From positions 951,626 through 1,015,625 of the forward strand of contig NZ_LT707006.1 of NCBI RefSeq assembly GCF_900155865.1: 64,000 nucleotides of DNA. Reading direction: 5' to 3'. Positions 7,185 to 14,430 of this stretch are shown here, in pieces (the stretch's first letter is position 1; each line of letters begins with the position of its first letter). Both the position numbers and the translations under genes were made by a program. The stretch is from Bacteroides bouchesdurhonensis (lineage in GTDB: Bacteria; Bacteroidota; Bacteroidia; Bacteroidales; Bacteroidaceae). The notes beneath the pieces were generated by a model, which saw only the letters and a program-made list of their open reading frames with translations, searched no databases and was not told the origin of the DNA.

Positions 7185-9482
7185 GTGTCGCTGCGATATA
7201 AAATATTTTTCGGCTATGCCATACTTATGGCGGTCATCGGTAGCATGGCCGCCATTTTGATATATGAACGGCAGCGGATGCGCGAAATTGAGGCAGAGAC
7301 GGCAAACATAAACCTTGTACGTCGTGGTATCAACACGGCTCATCGCCGTATTACGGGGCTCGCCACATTGGGTGAGGGTGTGGTAAATTGGAACAAAGCG
7401 GACTATCTGTACTATCGTAACCACCGACTTCAAGCCGACAGTTTGTTGAACTCGCTTAAACGACACTGCCGTGAATATGTACGCCCGGAACAGATAGACA
7501 CTCTTCGTGCTCTGCTTGCCGAAAAGGAGACACACCTGCTGCACATAATGGAAATGTTTGAACGGCGAACTGAAGCGGACAGCGTGCTGGTAAACCAGTT
7601 GCCGGAAGTGGCGAGGCGTGCAACACATATCCGTACCATAGAACAAAAGAAAAAAGGGATTGCAGGATTCTTCGGGAAAAAAGAAGAAATACAAGTAATG
7701 CCATCCCAAAAAGAACTTCATGATTTCAGCGACAGCCTGATAGCAATACATCAAAGACAGGCGAACGAAATGGACATTTATGCCGACAGCCTGCGTATGC
7801 GCAACAGGGAATTGAACAGGACATTGAACAAGCTGATAAACGACCTTGACGAACAGGCACAGACTGCCTTCTCACAAAGAGAGTTAAAAATGGCAGAAGC
7901 AGAGAAAATGTCGTTCTTTTTAATGGCAGGAGTAATCGGCATGGCCATCATCCTGCTCATCATTTCGCACCTTATCATCATGCGTGACCTTAACCGCAGG
8001 GAAAGGGACAAGGCTGAACTGGAAGATACGGCAACACAAAACCGTACACTCTCCGACATGCGCAAGAAAATAATCATCACACTTTCCCATGACATACGAG
8101 GACCTCTCAATGCCATCAGTGGCAGTGCTGAACTGGCCATGGATACTCGTGACCGGAAACGCCGCAATGCCTATCTCGGAAACATCCTTGAATCATCCCG
8201 TCATATCACCCGGCTTGCCAACAGCCTGCTTGACCTCTCCCGTCTGGACGATGCTAAAGAAACCCTGAACGAAATTCCTTTCCATCTTGAATCCTTTCTG
8301 GAAAGTATCGCTGAAGAATACACACGCAAGGCGAACGACAAAGGATTGATGTTTGACAAGGCTTTTATGGGGTGCGGCATCACCGTCCTTGGCGATGCAG
8401 ACCGCATAAGGCAGGTAGTGGTCAACATTCTGGAGAATGCTGTAAAATTCACCCGTACAGGTTATATCAAATTTCTGGCAAGTTATGAAGAAGATACTCT
8501 TTCAGTAAAGGTCAAAGATACGGGGATAGGAATGGGCGAGAACACAACATAACGCATTTTTCAGCCCTTTGAACGGGCTGCTCCTGATTTGGATTCAGAA
8601 GGCTTCGGACTGGGACTTTCCATTACGAAAGGGCTGGTGAACCTGTTCGGAGGAAGACTCTCTGTTTCGAGCCAGATCGGTAAAGGCAGCGAATTCAAGG
8701 TGGAAATTCCGCTTAGGCAGACCAATGAGCCTGCAAGAGACAAGCCAGAAACTTATACGGGAAACCTCAGACTTCCTCGGCGGGTTCTTGTAGTCGATGA
8801 CGATCCGATACAATTGCGCAACACAGTTGAAATGATGGAACGGAACGGTATCTCATGCCGAGCCTGTACCAATGCACAGGAAGTGGTCAAGGCATTGAGA
8901 ACCGGAGAATACGACCTATTGCTGACCGATATACAGATGCGTGGTACGGGAGGTTTTGACCTGTTGCATCTGCTACGCCTTTCCAACATAGGAAATTCAC
9001 GGACAATTCCCATAGCTGCAATGACCGCCCGTAACGACGGCGATGCAGACCGCTATATTCAAGCCGGATTTGCCGGCTGTATCCACAAACCGTTCTATAC
9101 AAGGGACCTGCTCGAATTTCTCTCGTCACTCATTGGACAGAACAGAACAATGGATAATCATTCTCCAGATTTCGAGGCTCTGTATGTCACTACAGGAGAC
9201 GAACGCTGGACTTTGGAGACTCTTATAGAGGAATCCAATAGGAACAGTTCTGACTTGCTGGATTCTTTGAGTCAGGAAAAGCTCGACCGGAAGCGGATAT
9301 GGGAAACTCTGCACAGGATGTACCCGATGTGGGAGCAATTGGGAATAGCCCATGAGCTGGAATCGTACAGCTATGAAGAGTATGTGGAAGATACGGATGA
9401 GTCAGCATTCCGCAATGATGTGGAAAGAATTGTCAGAAGAATAGACCGGCTGATATCTGAGACAAAAAGCCGATTATCGTAA
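7185..9482 (+). pseudogene. rteA: RteA-like hybrid sensor kinase split by an in-frame stop
   Basis: A single frame of 766 codons runs from GTG 7185 to the stop ending at 9482 but contains a TAA at 8550-8552 (codon 456). The layout is TM about 8-27, a periplasmic sensor region of about 220 residues, TM about 252-272, H-box LSHDIRGPLN (His302), N-box near 415, and DTGIGM at 445-450. The stop comes next, then IFQPFER, G2 box GFGLGLS, a receiver with phospho-acceptor Asp about 582 (LLTDIQM), and a C-terminal helical Hpt-like region. The frame is unchanged on both sides, so this is a nonsense substitution, for example CAA to TAA. The first part lacks the ATP-lid and receiver, so phosphorelay is probably lost. 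RteA of CTnDOT is the tetracycline-responsive kinase partner of RteB. Confidence 0.85.
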
Positions 9483-9512
9483 ATGGACGGACATAATTAA
9501 ATGAAAACATGA

Positions 9513-10820
9513 ATGAAATACAGAATACTGATAGTTGAAGACAACATCATGCTTGCCGGGCAACAGAAAAAAAGGTTGGAAAAATCCGGTTATGAAGCAG
9601 AGATAACAATAGATGAACCTGGGGCACGAAAACTGCTCAAGAAAGAAAGTTTCGACCTTGTGCTGTCCGACGTACGCCTGCCGGAAGGGGACGGTATATC
9701 TTTGCTCGAATGGATGCGGAAGGAACGGATGGATATCCCTTTCATTATCATGACCGGATATGCTTCAGTACCGGATGCTGTACAAGCCATAAAACTGGGA
9801 GCCAAAGACTATCTGGCAAAACCGGTACAGATGGACGAATTGCAAAGACAACTGAAAGATATTTTCCGTCCCAAATCTGTGATATGCGACAAAAACAAGG
9901 ATTTGCTCCCCAGAAACAGCCTTCAGATGCAGGAGGTCGAACATCTGGTCAGTACAGTCGCCCCATTTGACATTTCTGTGCTTATACTTGGTCCTAACGG
10001 TGCCGGAAAAGAATCGGTTGCACAGCGTATCCACTATATAGGAGAGCGGAAGGATATGCCGTTTGTCGCCGTGAATTGTGGAGTCATACCCAAGGAGCTT
10101 GCACCCTCCCTCTTTTTCGGGCACATAAAGGGAACATTTACCGGTGCCGACGCCAACAAGGACGGATATTTTGAAGTGGCAAAAGGCGGAACACTCTTTC
10201 TGGATGAAATAGGGATCTTGTCCCTGGACGTCCAAGCCATGCTGCTGCGGGTTTTGCAAGAAGGCACATACATCCCAATAGGTGGTAACAAAGAAAAGCG
10301 GGCTAATGTAAGAATTGTAGCCGCCACCAATGAAGATCTCCAACTTGCAATACAAGAAAAACGGTTCAGGGAAGACCTATACCACCGGCTATGCGAATTT
10401 GAGATTGTCCTGCCTTCCTTGCATGAATGCCCCGATGACATTCTGTCTTTGGCTCATCATTTCAGAAAAAAGTTTTCCGGAGAACTGAAAAGACCGACAG
10501 AAGGCTTCAGTTCTGAAGCGGAACAATTGCTTCTCTCTTACCGCTGGCCTGGGAACGTACGGGAACTGCATAACAGGATAAGAAGGGCGGTACTTATGGC
10601 TAAACAGCCGCTCATTGAAACCGCCGACCTGAATATCAAACTGGAAGCGGCGACCGAGGAAATCAATCTTTTTCCTGAAAACGATGCGGAAGAGAAACAC
10701 TCGATAATACAGGCATTGAAAACCAGCCATGGGAGTCGCAAACAAGCAGCAGGCATACTGCATATTGATCCGTCCACACTATATCGGAAAATGAAAAAAT
10801 ATGGATTGAATGACAAATAA
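9513..10820 (+). CDS. rteB: RteB-like sigma-54-dependent response regulator
   Basis: The 435-aa protein has a receiver domain at 1-120 with phospho-acceptor Asp53 (LSDVRLPEGDG) and Lys103 (AKPVQ). An AAA+ sigma-54 interaction domain follows, with Walker A GPNGAGKE (160-167), GTFTGA (207-212, a variant of GAFTGA) and Walker B TLFLDEIG (about 227-234). A Fis-type HTH lies at about 395-432. It starts 30 bases after the RteA-like gene and is intact. In CTnDOT, RteB activates the downstream excision regulator rteC, and no rteC-like gene is evident here. With its kinase interrupted, this regulator may be unphosphorylated or use another donor. Confidence 0.85.
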   Translation: MKYRILIVEDNIMLAGQQKKRLEKSGYEAEITIDEPGARKLLKKESFDLVLSDVRLPEGDGISLLEWMRKERMDIPFIIMTGYASVPDAVQAIKLGAKDYLAKPVQMDELQRQLKDIFRPKSVICDKNKDLLPRNSLQMQEVEHLVSTVAPFDISVLILGPNGAGKESVAQRIHYIGERKDMPFVAVNCGVIPKELAPSLFFGHIKGTFTGADANKDGYFEVAKGGTLFLDEIGILSLDVQAMLLRVLQEGTYIPIGGNKEKRANVRIVAATNEDLQLAIQEKRFREDLYHRLCEFEIVLPSLHECPDDILSLAHHFRKKFSGELKRPTEGFSSEAEQLLLSYRWPGNVRELHNRIRRAVLMAKQPLIETADLNIKLEAATEEINLFPENDAEEKHSIIQALKTSHGSRKQAAGILHIDPSTLYRKMKKYGLNDK

Positions 10821-10855
10821 CCGTCATTCCATATTTCTGTTTGGAATAAAATGCC

Positions 10856-10863
10856 TACATTTG
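10856..10863 (+). promoter_or_regulatory. -7 box of a promoter for the structured leader
   Basis: TACATTTG matches the Bacteroides -7 consensus TAnnTTTG, 36 bases after the rteB stop. A TTTG at 10840-10843 is only 12 bases upstream, closer than the usual 19-21, so the -33 element is not convincing. Transcription would start near 10870 and produce a leader of about 260 nt. Confidence 0.4.
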
Positions 10864-10973
10864 CATATGATTGGAAATCCTTGTAATATAGGAATGACAG
10901 TCACAACATAAGGAGAAAATATCGGCATTGCTTTAAGCCTTGCCGAACATTACAACATAAGTCGCAAGACGTC

Positions 10974-11113
10974 TCAGGTAGAAATCTGGTAAATTGATAT
11001 TGTAGAGGCTTTTGCGTGTAGCTTATGCTATGTCCTATAGCGTGAGCTCATGCATGATTCTACAATGGGCTTACCAGAGCCTCTACCTGATAGTGCGTGA
11101 GTTTCACGCTTTT
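10974..11113 (+). promoter_or_regulatory. Structured RNA leader with terminator-like hairpin
   Basis: Nested perfect inverted repeats are present: TCAGGTAGA (10974-10982) with TCTACCTGA (11082-11090); CTGGTAA (10986-10992) with TTACCAG (11071-11077); ATTGTAGA (10999-11006) with TCTACAAT (11059-11066); AGCT (11020-11023) with AGCT (11045-11048); GCTAT (11027-11031) with ATAGC (11037-11041). A separate hairpin follows, GCGTGA (11095-11100) and TCACGC (11104-11109), and then TTTT. The TCACGC arm can alternatively pair with GCGTGA at 11040-11045, so two exclusive folds exist. This is the architecture of an attenuator for the gene at 11133. CTnDOT-type elements are known to use leader attenuation in their regulatory operon; what this leader senses is unknown. 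Confidence 0.6.
11050..11100 (+). CDS. Possible 16-aa leader peptide
   Basis: ATG 11050 opens a frame coding MHDSTMGLPEPLPDSA, stopping at TGA 11098-11100 exactly inside the 5' arm of the terminator-like hairpin. A ribosome on this frame would disrupt the outer leader stems and cover the hairpin, which is how leader peptides couple translation to attenuation. An even shorter frame, ATG 11025 to TGA 11045, codes MLCPIA. Neither has a strong ribosome-binding site, so both remain candidates. Confidence 0.3.
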   Translation: MHDSTMGLPEPLPDSA

Positions 11114-11132
11114 CATTTAGAGGAAAAAAGGT

Positions 11133-11549
11133 ATGGCCAAGTTACAGGTTCTGATAGCAATGACATTAGACGGTTCCATTCCGGCGGAAGACGACCCCTT
11201 ATTACAATGGATGAGAGACGACAAGGACGGATTCTCATACGGGCGCGACAAATGTACCCGCCGGCTCTATCCGGGTTATCCGCTTGTGGATTTCATGTGC
11301 GAGAAAGACATGTCAGACCCATCCATCCTTTATCAAGCCGAGATACATGACGAAGAAAGCATAGAACTTTTGCGTGGTCTCTCAGTTTATCATCTCATAG
11401 ATGAAATGATCATTTTCCTGTTTCCTTCCACTCGTCCGAACCATAAATCCGTCTCAAAACATCTGCCACGTGGAGAGTGGAAAACCGTAAAATCCAAAAC
11501 ATTCAAAAACGGAATTTGTCGCCTGGTTTATTGCAAGACATTGCAATAA
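11133..11549 (+). CDS. RibD C-terminal/dihydrofolate reductase-like protein
   Basis: The 138-aa protein begins MAKLQVLIAMTLDGSIPAED, which matches the first strand and loop of the RibD C-terminal/DHFR-like fold (usual form 'IAMSLDGfIA'). Later residues (SIELLRGLSVYHLIDEMIIFLFP) resemble the central sheet. It is shorter than typical family members and lacks an obvious NADPH GG motif, so the catalytic role is uncertain. GAGGAAAAAAGG lies just before the ATG. The gene sits behind the structured leader and ahead of the excisionase-like genes. It may therefore be a regulatory or resistance accessory of the element, which is inference. Confidence 0.6.
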   Translation: MAKLQVLIAMTLDGSIPAEDDPLLQWMRDDKDGFSYGRDKCTRRLYPGYPLVDFMCEKDMSDPSILYQAEIHDEESIELLRGLSVYHLIDEMIIFLFPSTRPNHKSVSKHLPRGEWKTVKSKTFKNGICRLVYCKTLQ

Positions 11550-11575
11550 GGCATTGCAACATATTGCATTTGCAA
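11531..11575 (+). repeat. Cluster of five TTGCA motifs
   Basis: TTGCA occurs at 11531, 11541, 11554, 11564 and 11570, mostly as TTGCAA or the self-complementary ATTGCAAT. The spacings of 10, 13, 10 and 6 bases place several copies on one helix face. The cluster overlaps the 3' end of the RibD-like gene and lies about 200 bases upstream of the first HTH gene. It could be a binding array for one of the small HTH proteins. Confidence 0.4.
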
Positions 11576-11583
11576 TACTTCCA

Positions 11584-11614
11584 TCAGTCTCATTTTTATG
11601 GGGCTGATTTTTTA
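11584..11614 (+). terminator. Intrinsic terminator after the RibD-like gene
   Basis: TCAGTCTCAT and ATGGGGCTGA pair over 10 positions, with two G-U pairs, around a TTTT loop. TTTTTTATTTT follows directly. It lies 34 bases past the stop codon and separates this gene from the HTH genes. Confidence 0.7.
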
Positions 11615-11755
11615 TTTTCCTATTACTCAATGACTTGTCATGCTTTTATGTGGCGATATGTTCCGTTGGTCTATGTTTTGGCCTATATCATAATGAAACC
11701 TGTTGCGCAACACGGTGTAAAAAATGGAATTATTACACTAAAAACAGAATTCATT

Positions 11756-12079
11756 ATGATACAGATAAACAGGGAGACATTCCAGATGATGCTCCATCAG
11801 ATAATGGAACGGTTTGACAGGATAGATGACAGGCTGAACCGCATGAACAGGCAGACGGCCGCTCTTGAGGGTGACAAGCTGCTTGACAACCAGGATATGT
11901 GCGAGCTCCTTGGTGTTACCAAGCGTACACTTGCACGCTACCGCCAGAAGAAACTCGTCACCTACTACATGATTGACGGACGTACCTATTACAAGGCTTC
12001 GGAAGTCCAGGACTTCCTGAGCAGGAAAGGAAAGGTACTTCCGGCAAAAATTAAAAAGGAACTCGGTATTCAATTCTAA
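11756..12079 (+). CDS. Excisionase-like HTH protein, first of three
   Basis: From ATG 11756 the protein is 107 aa. An N-terminal amphipathic helix (QMMLHQIMERFDRIDDRLNR, coiled-coil-like) is followed by an HTH_17/MerR-like domain: MCELLGVTKRTLARYRQKK, then YYKASEVQDFL. Upstream in-frame codons exist back to 11477 but overlap the terminator and the preceding gene, so the internal start is preferred. Small HTH proteins of this kind (Xis2c, Xis2d) act in CTnDOT excision by bending DNA at the att site. The next paralogue starts 12 bases downstream. Confidence 0.75.
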   Translation: MIQINRETFQMMLHQIMERFDRIDDRLNRMNRQTAALEGDKLLDNQDMCELLGVTKRTLARYRQKKLVTYYMIDGRTYYKASEVQDFLSRKGKVLPAKIKKELGIQF

Positions 12080-12091
12080 CAAAACGGCAGT

Positions 12092-12385
12092 ATGGAAATT
12101 ATATGTATAGACAAACGGACATTTGACGAACTGGTTGTCCGATTCAGCATGATAGAGAAAAAAGTCACTGGTATATGCAATCCGGCCAAAGATGCAGGAC
12201 TGAAAAAATGGATGGACAATCAGGAGGTATGCGGGATTCTCCGCATATCAAAGAGAACGCTTCAGGTATATCGTGAGAAAGGGCTGTTGCCTTTCACCCG
12301 GGTCAAGAACAAGTTCTTCTACAAGCCGGAAGATGTGCAAAACATGTTGGAATCAAGTTATCACCCACAAAAAAGAAAGCCATGA
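12092..12385 (+). CDS. Excisionase-like HTH protein, second of three
   Basis: The 97-aa product has a short N-terminal region, then WMDNQEVCGILRISKRTLQ (helix-turn-helix) and FFYKPEDVQNML (wing and last helix). It shares the NQ(D/E)-C--L-(V/I)(S/T)KRTL pattern with its neighbours but differs elsewhere, so the triplet is old. Its stop overlaps the next start by four bases (ATGA), indicating translational coupling. The likely role is DNA architecture in excision or operon regulation. Confidence 0.75.
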   Translation: MEIICIDKRTFDELVVRFSMIEKKVTGICNPAKDAGLKKWMDNQEVCGILRISKRTLQVYREKGLLPFTRVKNKFFYKPEDVQNMLESSYHPQKRKP

Positions 12386-12693
12386 GTTACGATCTTATAG
12401 ACAGAAAGGACCAGCGGATTGATACTATTTTCAAAGGGCTGGAAAACATGGAGCGTATGATAGACGCAATAAGGACGGCTCCGAGACCCGCATTCCACAG
12501 TGATTATTTCCTCACGGACGAGGAACTTTCAAAGCTGTTGAAAGTAAGCCGGCGTACCTTGCAGGAATACCGGACCCTCGGTGTGATACCTTACTACCTT
12601 GTGCAGGGAAAAGCCCTTTACAAAGAGTCAGACATACAGAAAGTTCTTGACGACGCATATAAAAGATGCAGGGAAGAACAGCGATGGGTATGA
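12382..12693 (+). CDS. Excisionase-like HTH protein, third of three
   Basis: The 103-aa product begins MSYDLIDRKDQRIDTIFKGL and carries the HTH segment LTDEELSKLLKVSRRTLQEYR followed by ALYKESDIQKVLDDAY. The C-terminus is basic. It is coupled to the previous gene by a 4-base overlap. It is the last gene before the convergent integrase, and both end at a shared bidirectional terminator. Confidence 0.75.
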   Translation: MSYDLIDRKDQRIDTIFKGLENMERMIDAIRTAPRPAFHSDYFLTDEELSKLLKVSRRTLQEYRTLGVIPYYLVQGKALYKESDIQKVLDDAYKRCREEQRWV

Positions 12694-12702
12694 AACAATG
12701 CA

Positions 12703-12735
12703 AAAGAAACGGCCTCGTTACAAGGTCGTTTCTTT
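12703..12735. terminator. Bidirectional terminator between HTH genes and integrase
   Basis: AAAGAAACGGCCT (12703-12715) pairs with AGGTCGTTTCTTT (12723-12735) with one G-U pair. T-rich sequence follows on both strands. The structure overlaps the last codons of the integrase gene. Confidence 0.65.
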
Positions 12736-14028
12736 ATTTTCTGATAGCTGGCTTTGGGATTTTCGTCTCTGTTTCCTTACTATAATATCCTCCTCATATA
12801 AGCCGGATGTTTGGCTTAGACCAGCTGCCTTCAGACGTTTCATGTCTTCATCTACTTTCTTGTCGGTGACTTTAGCATAAAGCTGCGTAGTTTCAATTCG
12901 CATATGGCCCATCATTTTACCGACCGTTTCAATTGGAATGCCCATTGAAAGAGTTATATGAGTTCCGAAATTGTGTCGCCAACTGTGGAAGACCAGCTTG
13001 CGTTCTATGCCACAGAGTACGGCTATCTGTTTCAAATAATGGTTCAACGAACTGTTGGAATACATAGGAAGAAGCTTTCCCTCAGGAGCCACATCCCGGT
13101 ACTTTTCAATGATATGAAGCGGCAATTCCATAAGCGGTATTTCAAAATCTACACCGGTTTTCTTGCGTGAACTCCTAATCCACCAAATGCCATCTTCAGC
13201 AAGGGAAAGATTCTCATTTGTCAGCATACACATATCGCTATAAGGAATACCAGTATAGCAGGAAAACAAAAACAAATCCCGTACATGATAAAGGGTGCGA
13301 CTATGCAAAGGGGTGGTCATGATTCTGTTCAATTCCTCTGTTGTAAGATATTTTTGTTCCGATTGCGGATGCGTCGGTTCATAACCCACAAAAGGAAACG
13401 CTGTAATGATACCGTCCGCAATCGCTTCTCCGACAATTGTTTTCAGCCTTACAGTAAGATTTACAATCGTTCCTGGAGCCAAATGACATTCCGTACGCAA
13501 ATGCAAATCGAATTTTTCAATGAAAGAACGGTCTAATGCTGCAAAAGGAATGTCTGACAACTTGTATTGTGACTGTAAGAAACGAACCAGATGATCATAG
13601 GAATTTCGATAACCGTTCAAGCTGCTTTCCGTCCGGTTAATCCCAACACGTTTCTCGAAATTTCTCATGAAAAGCCTGAAATAGCTTAACAAGGTTTCCT
13701 GTTCCGAAGCCATTCCCAAAAGCTGGTGTTTTACTTCTTCTGCAGTAACAACTTCACGGTTTGCGGATTGTTCCGCATAGATACTGAAAGCAGCTGCACG
13801 TATTTCATCCAGCCTGTTATTTATGTCTCGGGCCGCAGCGCTTTTCCCACAGGCACGTCCAGATAACCACAAAGACTGTGGCACACGAAGCTTAACACTG
13901 AATGCTGTTTCAGAGTACTTGCCGACAATAAGCCGTGCCATTACGGGACAATTTCCCTTGGCATCCGCCTCGCTCTTTTTAAGGTAGAACGAAACCTTTA
14001 CATCTGTTTGATTCATAATCTGTTCCAT
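12718..14028 (-). CDS. Tyrosine recombinase/integrase of the element
   Basis: From ATG 14028 the protein is 436 aa; ATG 14016 (MNQTDVKVSFYLKK) is an alternative start, and a TTG at 14037 is less likely. The N-terminus is arm-binding-like, a SAM-like core-binding domain lies around residues 110-200, and the catalytic domain follows. Visible catalytic elements are the beta-turn Lys in RKKTG, HSWRH (His348, Arg351), MMGH (His375) and the nucleophile Tyr384 in TTQLYAKV. The first catalytic Arg, usually in TGLR-SD, is replaced: the text reads TGIPYSD, with Pro at about 262. IntDOT of CTnDOT is also known to lack this Arg. It is transcribed towards the HTH genes, its start facing the chromosome junction. 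Confidence 0.9.
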   Translation of the reverse strand: MEQIMNQTDVKVSFYLKKSEADAKGNCPVMARLIVGKYSETAFSVKLRVPQSLWLSGRACGKSAAARDINNRLDEIRAAAFSIYAEQSANREVVTAEEVKHQLLGMASEQETLLSYFRLFMRNFEKRVGINRTESSLNGYRNSYDHLVRFLQSQYKLSDIPFAALDRSFIEKFDLHLRTECHLAPGTIVNLTVRLKTIVGEAIADGIITAFPFVGYEPTHPQSEQKYLTTEELNRIMTTPLHSRTLYHVRDLFLFSCYTGIPYSDMCMLTNENLSLAEDGIWWIRSSRKKTGVDFEIPLMELPLHIIEKYRDVAPEGKLLPMYSNSSLNHYLKQIAVLCGIERKLVFHSWRHNFGTHITLSMGIPIETVGKMMGHMRIETTQLYAKVTDKKVDEDMKRLKAAGLSQTSGLYEEDIIVRKQRRKSQSQLSENKETTL

Positions 14029-14430
14029 TGTTTGCAAAATTAACGGAGACAGAGTTAATCATCGGCATGTAAAATATCGTCAAACATAGACAAAGCTATC
14101 ACCATTGACTTCCGGAACCTATATTTTTCATATCTCAAAAAAAATAAGTACCTTCGCTAAGCCAAAATGATAAAACTGCGTTCTTTATGGTCGGAGCAAA
14201 AAGGATTTTCAAACAACTCCATACAACTGGAATGGGCAACGGATAGGTAGCAATTTTTCCGCTTAACTATTCAAAAAACAGCTTCAAAGCACACGTTTAC
14301 AAATGCGGAATAATGCTGCGTATCTCCCTGAAAACCCAATAGTTTACATTATTTTTCCTGAATCCATCCATAATCGGGCGAGTTTGTCTATCTTTGCAGT
14401 CGTTTCAAGAATTTGAACGTAAGGAAGATT
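14029..14430. other. Element-chromosome junction region
   Basis: No gene is visible in this 400-bp AT-rich stretch. It should hold the attachment site and integrase-binding arm sites. The sequence CTATCTTTGC at 14388-14397 differs only at the first base from the GTAnnTTTGC core reported for CTnDOT-type att sites, and it overlaps the -7 box of the next gene. A second TAnnTTTGC match is on the minus strand at 14034-14042, at the integrase start. The exact end cannot be fixed without an empty-site sequence. Confidence 0.4.
14389..14396 (+). promoter_or_regulatory. -7 box for the SGNH-MBOAT operon
   Basis: TATCTTTG matches the Bacteroides -7 consensus perfectly. It lies 35 bases before the ATG at 14431. 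No clear -33 TTG is at the expected distance. Confidence 0.5.

Larger units (their letters stand above)
1..14397. mobile_element. End of a CTnDOT-like integrative conjugative element
   Basis: The segment contains an RteA-like and an RteB-like regulator in tandem, three excisionase-like HTH genes and a tyrosine integrase at the outer edge. This is the regulatory and recombination end of CTnDOT-family elements in Bacteroides. Ordinary chromosomal genes begin at 14431. The left part, where transfer genes would be expected, lies outside the window. The inner boundary is uncertain: the integrase begins near 14028, and the most likely junction is between there and the promoter of the gene at 14431. 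The GC-rich fimbrial block (1-5040) and the AT-richer cargo after it look like separately acquired pieces. Confidence 0.75.

Noticed and set aside
8550..8552. Programmed recoding or readthrough of TAA in the RteA-like gene
   Set aside because: TAA is the strongest stop, there is no stem-loop or special context after it, and related kinases have a sense codon here, so a mutation is simpler.
10910..10987. Possible gene remnant reading GENIGIALSLAEHYNIS after a ribosome-site-like AAGGAG
   Set aside because: There is no usable start codon, the frame is only 25 codons, and I recognise no family, so it is left as leader sequence.
11012..11350. 112-codon open frame over the leader and the RibD-like gene
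   Set aside because: It starts at TTG inside a stem, overlaps the real gene in another frame, and its protein has no recognisable pattern.
11477..11755. N-terminal extension of the first HTH gene
   Set aside because: The extension crosses a strong terminator and overlaps the previous gene; homology-like content starts at ATG 11756.
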